Shown here piece by piece: positions 50,330 through 59,119 of a stretch of DNA of 64,000 bases. The stretch lies in the NCBI RefSeq assembly GCF_014863545.1, contig NZ_CP062260.1, positions 3,915,001 through 3,979,000 on the forward strand, read 5' to 3'. Both the position numbers and the translations under genes were made by a program. The notes under the pieces are model-generated. The model did no database searches. It saw only the letters and a list, made by a program, of their open reading frames with translations, and was not told where the DNA came from. Each line of letters starts with the position of its first letter. Position 1 is the first letter of the stretch. This DNA is from Paenibacillus sp. JNUCC32 (GTDB taxonomy: Bacteria > Bacillota > Bacilli > Paenibacillales > Paenibacillaceae).

Positions 50330-50378
50330 CAAAGCTCCACTCCAGCAAAGCCCGTTTGGGCATAACTGGAAGTGGAGA
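50330..50378 (-). other. Extended hairpin between clpX and ispG
   Basis: Imperfect inverted repeat CTCCAC-TCCAG/CTGGA-AGTGGAG with inner GCCCGTTTGGGC, about 48 bases long, no T run. It could be a weak terminator or processing site between the clpX and ispG genes. Confidence 0.5.
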
Positions 50379-50419
50379 ATCAGCGTAGATTTATTCCACG
50401 TCTAAAACGCTATAACGCA

Positions 50420-51685
50420 TTAGGCGCTTTCTTCTTGTTTCTTGTCGTCTTCGTTAGCTTTGGTTTGAAGCTCAGGAATCACTTTATCCCGAACGACCTG
50501 CTCCGTAATGACGCAATCCTTGATGTCATCCCTGGACGGCACTTCATACATCACGTCAAGCATGATGCTTTCGATGATGGAACGCAGTCCGCGTGCACCC
50601 GTATTGCGCTTAATGGCTTCGCGGGCAATCGCTTCAAGTGCGCCCGGCTCAAACTTGAGGTTCACGTTATCAAACTCAAGCAGCTTTTGGTACTGTTTGG
50701 TCAGCGCGTTTTTAGGCTCGGACAGAATACGGACCAATGTCGCCTCATCCAGCGGCTCGAGCGTGGACACGACCGGCAGACGGCCGACGAATTCCGGAAT
50801 CAATCCGAATTTCAACAGATCCTCCGGCAGAACCATCGTCAGGTATTCACCTGGCTTAAGATCCTTTTGGCTTTCTCCGGATGCATTGAAGCCGATGACC
50901 TTTTTGCCGATCCGGCGTTTGATGTACTGCTCCAAACCGTCAAACGCACCGCCGCAAATGAACAGGATGTTCGTTGTATCGATCTGGATGAATTCCTGAT
51001 GCGGATGCTTGCGTCCACCTTGCGGCGGCACGGAAGCAACGGTTCCCTCCAGAATTTTCAGGAGAGCCTGCTGAACCCCTTCACCGGAGACGTCACGCGT
51101 AATGGACGGATTCTCCGATTTGCGGGCCACTTTGTCGATCTCATCAATATAGATAATGCCGCGTTCTGCTTTTTCCACGTCATAATCCGCAGCTTGAATC
51201 AGCTTCAGCAGAATGTTCTCAACATCCTCACCCACGTAACCGGCTTCGGTCAGCGAGGTTGCGTCTGCAATAGCAAACGGCACGTTCAAAATTTTGGCCA
51301 TCGTTTGCGCAAGCAAGGTTTTACCGGAACCTGTAGGTCCGAGCAGCAAAATATTACTCTTTTGCAATTCGACGTCCTCGATCTTGCTCTGGGTGTTGAT
51401 GCGCTTGTAGTGATTGTAAACGGCAACCGAAAGGGATTTCTTCGCTTGATCCTGTCCGATTACGTATTGATCCAGGATATCGCGGATTTCACGCGGTTTC
51501 GGAATATCCTTCAGATCCACTTCTTCCTCGTGTCCGAGCTCTTCCTCTACGATCTCCGAACACAAGTCGATGCACTCGTCACATATATAAACACCGGGCC
51601 CCGCAACCAGCTTGCGGACCTGCTCCTGCGATTTGCCGCAGAAGGAGCACTTCAGCTGCCCTTTGTCATCGTTAAATTTAAACAT
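50420..51685 (-). CDS. clpX: ATP-dependent Clp protease unfoldase ClpX
   Basis: This 421-residue AAA+ unfoldase has an N-terminal C4 zinc finger ([18 protein letters not shown]), Walker [16 protein letters not shown] and DEIDK. It feeds proteins to ClpP, whose gene is 14 bases upstream. Both genes are co-transcribed. Confidence 0.98.
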   Translation of the reverse strand: MFKFNDDKGQLKCSFCGKSQEQVRKLVAGPGVYICDECIDLCSEIVEEELGHEEEVDLKDIPKPREIRDILDQYVIGQDQAKKSLSVAVYNHYKRINTQSKIEDVELQKSNILLLGPTGSGKTLLAQTMAKILNVPFAIADATSLTEAGYVGEDVENILLKLIQAADYDVEKAERGIIYIDEIDKVARKSENPSITRDVSGEGVQQALLKILEGTVASVPPQGGRKHPHQEFIQIDTTNILFICGGAFDGLEQYIKRRIGKKVIGFNASGESQKDLKPGEYLTMVLPEDLLKFGLIPEFVGRLPVVSTLEPLDEATLVRILSEPKNALTKQYQKLLEFDNVNLKFEPGALEAIAREAIKRNTGARGLRSIIESIMLDVMYEVPSRDDIKDCVITEQVVRDKVIPELQTKANEDDKKQEESA

Positions 51686-51699
51686 GCTATTACCACCCC

Positions 51700-52290
51700 T
51701 TAAGATTTGGTCGGTGAAGACAGAACATCATCAATAATACCGTACGCCTTCGCTTCCTCCGCGCTCATGAAAAAGTCGCGGTCTGTATCGCGTTCGATTT
51801 TTTCAAGGGGCTGACCCGTGCGCTCCACATAGATTTGATTCAGTTTTTGTCTGGTCTTGATGATCCAATCTGCATGGATTTGGATATCGGATGCCTGACC
51901 TTGAATGCCTCCGAGCGGCTGATGAATCATCACCTCACTGTTCTCGAGAGCATATCGTTTGCCTGGCGCTCCTGCAGTAAGCAACAATGATCCCATGCTG
52001 GCGGCCATGCCGACGCAAATCGTGGATACATCAGGCTTGATCAACTGCATCGTATCATATATACCCATCCCGGCCGTTACCGAACCGCCAGGGGAATTGA
52101 TGTACAAAGAGATGTCTTTTTCCGGATCTTCCGCAGCCAGAAACAGAAGCTGGGCAATAACAAGATTGGCAACATCGTCATCGATCGCACTGCTGAGGAA
52201 TATAATGCGATCCTTCAGTAATCTTGAGTAGATATCGTAAGATCTTTCGCCTCGACTGGTTTGTTCAACAACCATAGGTACAAGACTCAT
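51700..52290 (-). CDS. clpP: Clp protease proteolytic subunit ClpP
   Basis: This 196-residue serine peptidase has the full catalytic triad: Ser98 in GMAASMGS, His123 in MIHQPLGG and Asp172 in DTDRDFFM. In Bacillus subtilis clpP is elsewhere, while here it lies between tig and clpX as in Escherichia coli. No CtsR operator was recognised upstream. Confidence 0.97.
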   Translation of the reverse strand: MSLVPMVVEQTSRGERSYDIYSRLLKDRIIFLSSAIDDDVANLVIAQLLFLAAEDPEKDISLYINSPGGSVTAGMGIYDTMQLIKPDVSTICVGMAASMGSLLLTAGAPGKRYALENSEVMIHQPLGGIQGQASDIQIHADWIIKTRQKLNQIYVERTGQPLEKIERDTDRDFFMSAEEAKAYGIIDDVLSSPTKS

Positions 52291-52495
52291 GCGACCAACC
52301 TCTTTTCCTTGAAAAATATACTACAGCGTTACAAAAGTTATTCTAACATGTTCAAAGCACGATGTCATTTTTTAACCCTGTTTACATTCTATGAACTTGC
52401 CAAGAATTATATCCTGCCAACTTGTCTCATTATGTATGTCGAAATTTATAACCAATTCATGTCACATTTAGTAGTAAATTGGCTATTCTTAGTTA

Positions 52496-52530
52496 AAAAT
52501 AAGGCACGCATGAAATGTACGTGCCTTATC
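52496..52530 (-). terminator. Terminator after tig
   Basis: Minus-strand stem ATAAGGCACG/CGTGCCTTAT followed by TTTTTA, 36 bases after the tig stop. Upstream of clpP. Confidence 0.85.
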
Positions 52531-52565
52531 TAATGTGAGGGCAGCTTTTCGCAGCCGCCTATTTA

Positions 52566-53888
52566 TTATTCTTCAGTTGCTTCTTTTTTCTCAACAGGAG
52601 CGCCTTCTACGCTGTTTTCCAGCAAGAAGTCGATCGTTTTGCGAAGAAGCAGTTCTTCACGAAGGCTGTCGAGGGAACCGTTAGCACCGAGGATGCTGCG
52701 GATTTCATCAGCGGAACGCTTGTACGTATCAGCCATGTTTTCCAGCTCTTTGTTGATTTCTTCTTCGGATACTTCGAGTTTCTCTTCCTTCGCGATTTGC
52801 TCCAGCACGAGGTTGTTGCGAACGCGTTTTTCAGCATCGTCCTTCATTTGGCCTTCCAGATCGGCATTGGTTTGGCCGGAGAAGCTCAGGAACATTTCCA
52901 GGTTCATGCCTTGCTGGCGAAGACGGTTGTCGAAATCGCGCATCATGTTTTGAACTTCGGATTGAATCATGGCTTCCGGAATTTCAACTTCAGCGTTTGC
53001 TGCTGCTTTTTCAACGGCTTCGTTCTCACGAACGCCTTGGGCTTCTTGCTCTTTGCGAGTCAGCAATTGCTTCTTCAGATCTTCCTTGTACTCATCAAGC
53101 GTATCGAACTCACTAACGTCTTTAGCGAATTCATCATCCAGCTCAGGAAGCTGTTTGCGTTTGATTTCGTGCACTTTCACTTTGAAGACGGCTTGTTTGT
53201 TAGCCAATTCTTCAGCATGGTAAGTTTCAGGGAAGGTCACTTCCACGTCTTTGAAGTCTCCTGTAGCCATACCGATGACTTGGTCTTCAAAGCCTGGAAT
53301 GAACGTGTTGCTTCCAAGCTCAAGGGAATAACGCTCAGCTTGTCCACCTTCGAAAGGAACGCCGTCGACGGAACCGTCGAAGTCGATTACAACGATATCG
53401 CCGGACTGGGAAGCACCTTCGTCGATAACGGTAAGCTCAGCATGACGTTGTTGCAGACGCTCAAGCTCTTCGTTCAGTTCCTCGTCGGAAACTTCTGCAG
53501 CTACTGCAGCAACTTCGACGCCCTTGTATTCGCCAAGCTTAACTTCCGGCTTCACGGTTACTCTAGCTTTGAACTTGAAAGTTTCGCCTTTAGCGAACTG
53601 CTCGATGTCCACTTCCGGACGATCCACAGGGAAGATATCCGCTTGTTCCACAGCTTCGCTGTATACTTCCGGAAGAAGGATGTCGATTGCATCCTGATAC
53701 AGGCTCTCTACGCCAAAACGCGCTTCAAAGATCGGCCGAGGCACTTTACCTTTACGGAATCCAGGTACATTTGCTTTTTTAGCTACTTTATTAAAAGCCT
53801 TGTCGAGAGCGGATGCAACGCGCTCCGCATCAACCTCAACGTCAAGAACGCCAAGGTTCTTCTCTATTTTTTCCCAAGTTGCTTTCAT
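52566..53888 (-). CDS. tig: Trigger factor (ribosome-associated chaperone)
   Basis: This 440-residue chaperone has the ribosome-binding GFRKGKVPR loop near residue 45, a central FKBP-type prolyl isomerase domain (about 150-240, DIVVIDFDGSVDGVPFEGG) and a helical C-terminal cradle. Monocistronic with promoter and terminator. Confidence 0.98.
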   Translation of the reverse strand: MKATWEKIEKNLGVLDVEVDAERVASALDKAFNKVAKKANVPGFRKGKVPRPIFEARFGVESLYQDAIDILLPEVYSEAVEQADIFPVDRPEVDIEQFAKGETFKFKARVTVKPEVKLGEYKGVEVAAVAAEVSDEELNEELERLQQRHAELTVIDEGASQSGDIVVIDFDGSVDGVPFEGGQAERYSLELGSNTFIPGFEDQVIGMATGDFKDVEVTFPETYHAEELANKQAVFKVKVHEIKRKQLPELDDEFAKDVSEFDTLDEYKEDLKKQLLTRKEQEAQGVRENEAVEKAAANAEVEIPEAMIQSEVQNMMRDFDNRLRQQGMNLEMFLSFSGQTNADLEGQMKDDAEKRVRNNLVLEQIAKEEKLEVSEEEINKELENMADTYKRSADEIRSILGANGSLDSLREELLLRKTIDFLLENSVEGAPVEKKEATEE

Positions 53889-53958
53889 TTATGCTTTCCC
53901 CTCCAAAATAATTCACGTGGTCGACGCAATAATGTATCACGTACCGAATAACCACTAT

Positions 53959-53987
53959 AGTATAAACAACATTAAATCCTTTTTCAA
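53959..53987 (-). promoter_or_regulatory. Sigma-A promoter of tig
   Basis: TTGAAA (53987-53982) and TATACT (53964-53959) with a 17-base spacer, 71 bases before the start codon. Confidence 0.75.
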
Positions 53988-54033
53988 GGGCGAACCCTTA
54001 TGCCGCGATACTGTAAACGTTTTCCAGCTCTGG

Positions 54034-54966
54034 CTAATCTTCCACGCCTGCAGCGACGAATTGCTTGAGAGACCGATAGGCTCCCTCATAGCGGAACCGC
54101 ATGGTGTCCGTGATGCCGTAAAGCGGGCGGATTTCCTCCTCATTGCGAAAACCTTTCAGGCTCTCCGACACGATGTCATGCAGCGCTGCGGCCCATATAT
54201 CGAGCGTGGCTTCTTCTTCGTCCAGCATGGAATGGTAGTCCTCCGTGCCGTAAATCGCCATGATGAACTGGGACCATAATTCCTGGGCAAAATAAAACAG
54301 CGTCGGCTCATGAACCTCGGTCTGATCCGCAACGCGCTCCAAAATCCTCGTAATCGCGTCCGGGAAGCCTCCCGGATCCAAGGGAACCGTATCGATCTCG
54401 ATCTCGACGGCTTCCTGCCCGCGATGAAGGCTTACGTGCCCTTCCATCCCTCTTCTCCGGAGCGTTTGCAGCACCCGGAATTGCAGCAGGGGATGAAGCG
54501 GCGTATCATGCAGCCATTCGACCAGAATCGCGTCGATCTCCGGACGGTCCAGATAAGCGAGCTGTTCCAGCGCCAAAATGGTCTGCTCCGTCAGCGGCCC
54601 GGTCATGACCGAAGCCAGCAGCTTGTCGGCGTATCCGGCATCCTGGGCAACCTTGTCCCTGACCATCTGCCTAGCCATCTCGGACTCGTCCGGATCATCC
54701 TCGTCAGCCTCAGCATCGAAATCGACCGAACGGGGCATGGCCTGTTCCGGAAATGCGGCTTCAAGCCATTCGAGGAGCGAGTTCCACTCTTCATAGTGCC
54801 GTTCGTTCTGTCCCCCGCACTTCAGCAGAAAACGCAGCACTTCCATCGCTTCACCGTAACGTTCGTTCTCGAGCATAACCGTAAGCTGAATCTGGTAATA
54901 ATCCAGCGTCTTCGGAAACAGGATGATGTTCTTATCCTCTTGTTCTTGGGAGTAAGAGTCCTTGAT
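54034..54966 (-). CDS. YsoA-like TPR-type protein with probable ATC start
   Basis: The frame gives about 310 residues from an ATC at 54966, or 280 from the first ATG (54876). Only the ATC has a ribosome site: AGGAGG at 7 nt. The intervening 30 codons (KDSYSQEQEDKNIILFPKT, DYYQIQLTVMLENERYGEAM) look like genuine protein. The product is helical and acidic, with alpha-solenoid features, and matches position and size of Bacillus YsoA (upstream of tig). A sequence error changing ATG to ATC is possible. Function unknown. Confidence 0.75.
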   Translation of the reverse strand: MKDSYSQEQEDKNIILFPKTLDYYQIQLTVMLENERYGEAMEVLRFLLKCGGQNERHYEEWNSLLEWLEAAFPEQAMPRSVDFDAEADEDDPDESEMARQMVRDKVAQDAGYADKLLASVMTGPLTEQTILALEQLAYLDRPEIDAILVEWLHDTPLHPLLQFRVLQTLRRRGMEGHVSLHRGQEAVEIEIDTVPLDPGGFPDAITRILERVADQTEVHEPTLFYFAQELWSQFIMAIYGTEDYHSMLDEEEATLDIWAAALHDIVSESLKGFRNEEEIRPLYGITDTMRFRYEGAYRSLKQFVAAGVED

Positions 54967-55183
54967 AAGGACACCTCCTTTCTGGTCCTGTTTTTCGTAT
55001 TCGTTGATTATAGCATATGTACTGCCAAGTTTAAAAAATGGCGTAACAGCTTGCGTGCATCATGCCCCTGGCAACATAAAGACGGCGATCCCCAGTTTTC
55101 GGGCGTATATTTTATCAATATAACCCGATATGATACTCGAATAATCTTGCAAATCCGAAAAACTTTATGTCATAAAATAATGA

Positions 55184-55210
55184 TTGAATTTCTCCTGTGC
55201 ATGTGATAAT
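55184..55210 (+). promoter_or_regulatory. Promoter of tRNA-Arg
   Basis: TTGAAT (55184-55189) and an extended -10 TGTGATAAT (GATAAT at 55205-55210). The 15-base spacer is short, but the extended -10 compensates. The -10 ends 26 bases before the tRNA. Confidence 0.5.
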
Positions 55211-55236
55211 ATATTTTTTGCTTGAAAAATTTCTAT

Positions 55237-55310
<74 letters not shown>

Positions 55311-55319
55311 TAAAAGAAG

Positions 55320-55345
55320 ACACCGTCACATGACGGTGTTTTTTT
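55320..55345 (+). terminator. tRNA-Arg terminator (copy 1 of 3)
   Basis: Stem ACACCGTCA/TGACGGTGT with loop CA, then T7. It ends tRNA-Arg transcription 10 bases after the tRNA. Copies 2 and 3 are identical apart from T-run length. Confidence 0.95.
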
Positions 55346-55447
55346 ATGTCCCGTGAGGATGAGAACCCCTAGAAGGGGTTCGTCGGAGCCTACGCTTCGG
55401 GAGGATTGCTTCGCAGTCGGCCCGAAGGGCCGTATCCCTTCTGGGAC
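55346..55447 (+). repeat. tRNA-like element E1
   Basis: Starts ATGTCCC and ends GGGACGT-adjacent, pairing as a 7-bp closing stem (with one U-G pair, the last base of the pair at 55449). Inside are hairpins AACCCC/GGGGTT, CGGAG/CTTCG, GATTGC/GCAGTC and GGCCC/GGGCC. The 3' end (ATCCCTTCTGGGAC) equals the tRNA-Arg 3' end, and GGGGTTCG resembles its T-arm. It could be a tRNA remnant with an expanded T-loop. Confidence 0.8.
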
Positions 55448-55457
55448 GTAAAAGAAG

Positions 55458-55482
55458 ACACCGTCACATGACGGTGTTTTTT
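55458..55482 (+). terminator. Terminator copy 2
   Basis: Same ACACCGTCA/TGACGGTGT hairpin as copy 1, with a shorter T run. Confidence 0.9.
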
Positions 55483-55584
55483 ATGTCCCGTGAGGATGAG
55501 AACCCCTAGAAGGGGTTCGTCGAAGCATAGACTTCGGGAGGATTGCTTCGCAGTCGGCCCGAAGGGCCGTATCCCTTCTGGGAC
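55483..55584 (+). repeat. tRNA-like element E2
   Basis: Same structure as E1. The second hairpin reads CGAAG-CATAGA-CTTCG where E1 has CGGAG-CCTACG-CTTCG, so the stem change is G-U to A-U and the remaining changes are in the loop. Confidence 0.8.
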
Positions 55585-55594
55585 GTAAAAGAAG

Positions 55595-55620
55595 ACACCG
55601 TCACATGACGGTGTTTTTTT
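55595..55620 (+). terminator. Terminator copy 3
   Basis: Same hairpin as copies 1 and 2, with a T8 run. Confidence 0.9.
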
Positions 55621-55721
55621 ATGTCCCGTGTGGATGAGAACCCCTGGAGGGGGTTCGTCGGAGCCTACGCTTCGGGAGGATTGCTTCGCAGTCGGCCGAA
55701 GGGCCGTATCCCTTCTGGGAC
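55621..55721 (+). repeat. tRNA-like element E3
   Basis: Same structure as E1; the first hairpin loop changes to TGGAG with the stem AACCCC/GGGGTT intact, and one C is lost in the last hairpin (GGCC-GAAG-GGCC). Confidence 0.8.
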
Positions 55722-55743
55722 GCTACCATCGGTAGCTTTTTTT
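55722..55743 (+). terminator. Terminator copy 4 (different hairpin)
   Basis: In the place of the shared hairpin stands GCTACC-ATC-GGTAGC plus T7. The position in the unit is kept but the sequence is unrelated. Confidence 0.85.
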
Positions 55744-55843
55744 GTATTCCAAAAGGGTGATGAACCCATACTTGAGTTTGTTGGAGCATATGCTTCTGTA
55801 GAACCAATTCCCAATCGGCCCCAAGGGCCGTATCCCTTCTGAT
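55744..55843 (+). repeat. Degenerate tRNA-like element E4
   Basis: Aligns with E1-E3 through GGAGCATATGCTTC, GGCCCCAAGGGCC and GTATCCCTTCTG, but has lost the closing stem and first hairpin. Hairpins 2 and 4 still pair. Confidence 0.75.
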
Positions 55844-56166
55844 GCACTATCGACATTCTACATATGAACGTCATGGCCGATTCCAATACGACGTACACCC
55901 TAACATGACTTTGGCGGACCGTAGGTTCGTTATTTCATCAAAAACGGCCCGATTTAGAAATTAGCGGACACCACAGCCGTTATTTAGCTAATTCACAGTC
56001 AAATTACCCTCATTTTTCATGAATAACGGACTTCTGGTCCGCTACCATACCTGTATGAGGGTTTTTCCCTCAATTAACGGCCCCTGGGTCCGTTAAGGCA
56101 GCGCAGCACGGCGCATCACACCCCATCCCATGACTCCCTCCACATTCCGCGAACACTCCGGATCCT
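55844..56166. repeat. Cluster of four imperfect palindromes, no gene
   Basis: Four related imperfect inverted repeats lie at 55913-55933, 55961-55984, 56022-56045 and 56073-56096. The core is (A/G)CGGAC, a 5-7-base centre, then (G)TCCGTTA or a near form. The best copies are AACGGACTTCTGGTCCGC and TAACGGCCCCTGGGTCCGTTA. No coding frame was supported. Confidence 0.7.
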
Positions 56167-58968
56167 CTACCTCCAAGCACTAACCCGCTCCGATTTCTTC
56201 ACGAACATGGAGGACAAAGCCCGCGTTCGCGCGGTCAGGAGCATTTTTCTGCCTTCCGGCGTACGGGTGTAGACCAGCTCGGCCGGACCGATATGCTTGC
56301 GCCACAGCCGGGCAAAGCGTTCAGCATGCTCTTTTCGACGTCCGATTTCCTCCGGCACGGCATGGTAATCCCGTCTGGTCGCAAACCGGCCGCGCGATTC
56401 GCGGTACAAAAGATAACGCGGGTTCTCGATCGGGTCCAGCACCTGCTGCAGCGAATTCAGGAAAAGCGTCTTCTCTTGGGTGGTTCCGTCTTTTAGCCAA
56501 CACACGACGGCTCCTCCTTCCTCCTCCGCCCTCAACCGGTGAAGGCTTGGCTCGGTTTCGACCAGCCCCATATCGTATAGCGCCGTATACACGACGAGAG
56601 CCACTTCTCGAATGCTCCGCTCCAGCGATTGATGACGCATTACCATTTTGACGCCTGTAAATATCCAAGGACTGGATACGATCAAGGCAATGGCGACCGA
56701 GAATAGCAGGCTGAACCAAGCCGGCGCGTCCGATTGAAGCAAAACCGGCGACGTTAAGGTCTCCATGAAGGCGCCCAGCCCCAAACCAACGGCAAAAGCA
56801 AGCACGGCCCTTACCGTATGCGAGAAAATCAAAGGCTTAGGAATACGCTCCCGATCCACCGTCAGTTCCTCCGTCATGGAGCTGTGAAGGGCAATCGCCG
56901 AATTCCATCGCTCCTTCAAAAGATGCCGCTGCCTCGCCCGCTCCCATGTGTCGCGGTTATAGGCGCTGATGCTTTCTGCGGTTTGGCTTTTCCGAAGATC
57001 AAGTCCCACGCGCTCCATGCCCGACTCTATGGTTTGATGCGAGATCGATAGACCGACGAGAGATCGAAATCTGCGCGCAAGCGAGCTCAAATCCTCGCCC
57101 CCATCGATTTGGGCGGTATCGACGCATGCCAGATGCCAGATCGCTCCGGTCTTATCCGGGTTCCCGCGTTGGGCCCGAATCGCCCGTCCCCGCATCTGGT
57201 TGGACAGCATGAACGAGCCTACATACGATGCCATGATCAAGGAATTGATCCCGGGAGCATCCCATCCCTCGCCCAGGAGAGCCGCCGTACCGATCAGCAC
57301 CTGAATGCCCCCCTCTGAAAACACCTCCGTTATAATAGCCACGATAGCCGAGCGATTTGCATCGCGAACATCCATCGTTACATAACGGCCGTCATGGGCA
57401 AGGGGACGTTCCGACAAGCGGAGGCCCCGTCGATCGGCGCAAGCCCTGGCCAAAGGTATAGCCGTCACCGGGAGCACCACAAAGGAGCCTGTCAAAATAC
57501 CGATGGGCAACTCGCGATCGCCCCGTGACCCGCTTTTCTCCGCTAGCTGCCTGCGGATCAGCTCAAAAATCGGAACAACGCCGAGCCGATTCAGCGGCTT
57601 CTCGTCATCCGCATCCTTCGGCAGGTCCTCCTTGCGGATATAATCGGTCAAGATTACCATCCGCATGCTCTCCCCCAGCATGGAGCGCTCGAATTCAAGA
57701 ATGCGGCCGATGCTGTGCAATTTCGAGACGCTCTGGACCAGCATTTTATCAATCGCAGGCGTCGATCTCATATACACCTTCCGCCGTTCAATCATCCCTA
57801 ATCGGCTGAGCCTCTTCTGCAACGCCTTTAACTCCGGCAGTCCGCGATCAATATGGGCGTCTTTATACAGCATGCCGCCAAGGAGTTCCTGCAGCCACTC
57901 CTCCGTTAAGTCGGGCGCTTCCTTCTCTTCCATGCCGAGCAGCTTCACAGCCTCCTTCCAGATCGGCCGATTGGCCGCTCGCAGATAGAGCACCATGCTG
58001 GAGTAATACCCCGGGGAGGACAAAATGTCCTCCATGTACGCCTCGGACCGTGTTATCCAGGGGTGATGTACGATCAAATCCGCCAAAAACTCATCTCGGA
58101 CCAACTCGTCTTTGACCTGTTGTGCCTGCATTCGAAATTCCCGCAGTTTAGCGGCCTCTTCATGAGTTGGCCTTGTCAGGCTGATATAATCCTGATGGGG
58201 ACACAACTCCCCATGGCGAACCAGCTCGGGCACGCTGATCTCCTCGTCGATAGGGCCGCAAAGCTCGATATACCGCTGCCATTCCCTCGGATTGACATCG
58301 TATGGCGGAGTGGCCGTAAGCGCAATCTTGGTCGGCTCGTCCAGCATTTCGCACAGCTGCATGGCGCTTTGCCACCAAGACATTCGAAGATGATGCGCCT
58401 CGTCAAAAATAAGCGTATGATATCCCTGCTGCTTCAACAGATCCAGAGCTTCTTGAGCCTCGGTGCCGTCCGTGATATCGTCCTCGCGGTCAGCGTCCCT
58501 CCCGGCCGGTTCAGCCTCAGCGTCTTCCATGCCCGTATCCGAAAACTCCTGATTCTCATCACCGGTTTGGTCCGCTTGCACCATCCCCGCGATGACCTTC
58601 TTCTTCGCAGAAGTCGGCTGCCCTGCTGCACTAATCAGGCTGTGTAGGGCTTGGTAGGTCGTAATCGTTACCAATGCCGGTCGCTTGAGCGAGGTCGAGA
58701 CCCACTCCGGCTGGACATCTTCGTCAAGAAACAGCTCCACCAGACGGCTTGCCCATTGCTGTTTAATGGTGATGGTGGGAGCCAATATAATCGTCGGCCG
58801 ATTAATCCGAAGCATGACCTCCAATCCAAGAACGGTCTTCCCCGAACCGGGCGGCGCCACCAGATGCAATTGGCGATTCTTCAGATGATGGTCAAGCCCG
58901 TGGAGCACGCGCCTCTGATAGGAGCGCCAAGGATAGCGAAACGACAGGTTGCTCGGAAAAAACTTCAT
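56167..58968 (-). CDS. Large SF2 helicase with two membrane helices
   Basis: This 933-residue SF2 (DEAD/DEAH) protein has Walker A PPGSGKT (39-45), DEAH (189-192) and TATPP (motif III). Motif V and VI regions are GTAALLGEGWDAPG and NQMRGRAIR. An acidic insert (about 118-172) splits motifs Ia/II. Beyond the helicase core there are two hydrophobic helices (about 719-736 and 751-770) and a C-terminal domain of about 160 residues with no recognised family. Membrane attachment is unusual for such proteins. No partner gene is adjacent, and the function is unknown. Start ATG with GGAGGAG upstream. Confidence 0.85.
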   Translation of the reverse strand: MKFFPSNLSFRYPWRSYQRRVLHGLDHHLKNRQLHLVAPPGSGKTVLGLEVMLRINRPTIILAPTITIKQQWASRLVELFLDEDVQPEWVSTSLKRPALVTITTYQALHSLISAAGQPTSAKKKVIAGMVQADQTGDENQEFSDTGMEDAEAEPAGRDADREDDITDGTEAQEALDLLKQQGYHTLIFDEAHHLRMSWWQSAMQLCEMLDEPTKIALTATPPYDVNPREWQRYIELCGPIDEEISVPELVRHGELCPHQDYISLTRPTHEEAAKLREFRMQAQQVKDELVRDEFLADLIVHHPWITRSEAYMEDILSSPGYYSSMVLYLRAANRPIWKEAVKLLGMEEKEAPDLTEEWLQELLGGMLYKDAHIDRGLPELKALQKRLSRLGMIERRKVYMRSTPAIDKMLVQSVSKLHSIGRILEFERSMLGESMRMVILTDYIRKEDLPKDADDEKPLNRLGVVPIFELIRRQLAEKSGSRGDRELPIGILTGSFVVLPVTAIPLARACADRRGLRLSERPLAHDGRYVTMDVRDANRSAIVAIITEVFSEGGIQVLIGTAALLGEGWDAPGINSLIMASYVGSFMLSNQMRGRAIRAQRGNPDKTGAIWHLACVDTAQIDGGEDLSSLARRFRSLVGLSISHQTIESGMERVGLDLRKSQTAESISAYNRDTWERARQRHLLKERWNSAIALHSSMTEELTVDRERIPKPLIFSHTVRAVLAFAVGLGLGAFMETLTSPVLLQSDAPAWFSLLFSVAIALIVSSPWIFTGVKMVMRHQSLERSIREVALVVYTALYDMGLVETEPSLHRLRAEEEGGAVVCWLKDGTTQEKTLFLNSLQQVLDPIENPRYLLYRESRGRFATRRDYHAVPEEIGRRKEHAERFARLWRKHIGPAELVYTRTPEGRKMLLTARTRALSSMFVKKSERVSAWR

Positions 58969-59119
58969 TGACTCCTCCAGTTTAGCTGCACTCCCTTTTT
59001 CATTGGATAGGTTAAAACATACCGTCTATCGATGTTTGTTCTTTCACCCAAAGATAGGCTGCTTTTCGAAAATACTATACTCGCGATTATCGTGGACTCG
59101 GCTGTGCCGATCCATGACA

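Noticed and set aside
50372..51703. Plus-strand frame of 443 residues
   Set aside because: Antisense of clpX; no recognisable domain.
52291..52495. CtsR operator before clpP
   Set aside because: No tandem GGTCAAA-type heptads were found in the upstream sequence.
55346..55721. Additional functional tRNA genes
   Set aside because: E1-E3 lack anticodon and D-arms of a normal tRNA; only the ends and part of a T-arm match.
55619..55898. Short frames across the tRNA-linked repeats on both strands
   Set aside because: They are artefacts of the repeat and include tRNA-like sequence and terminators.
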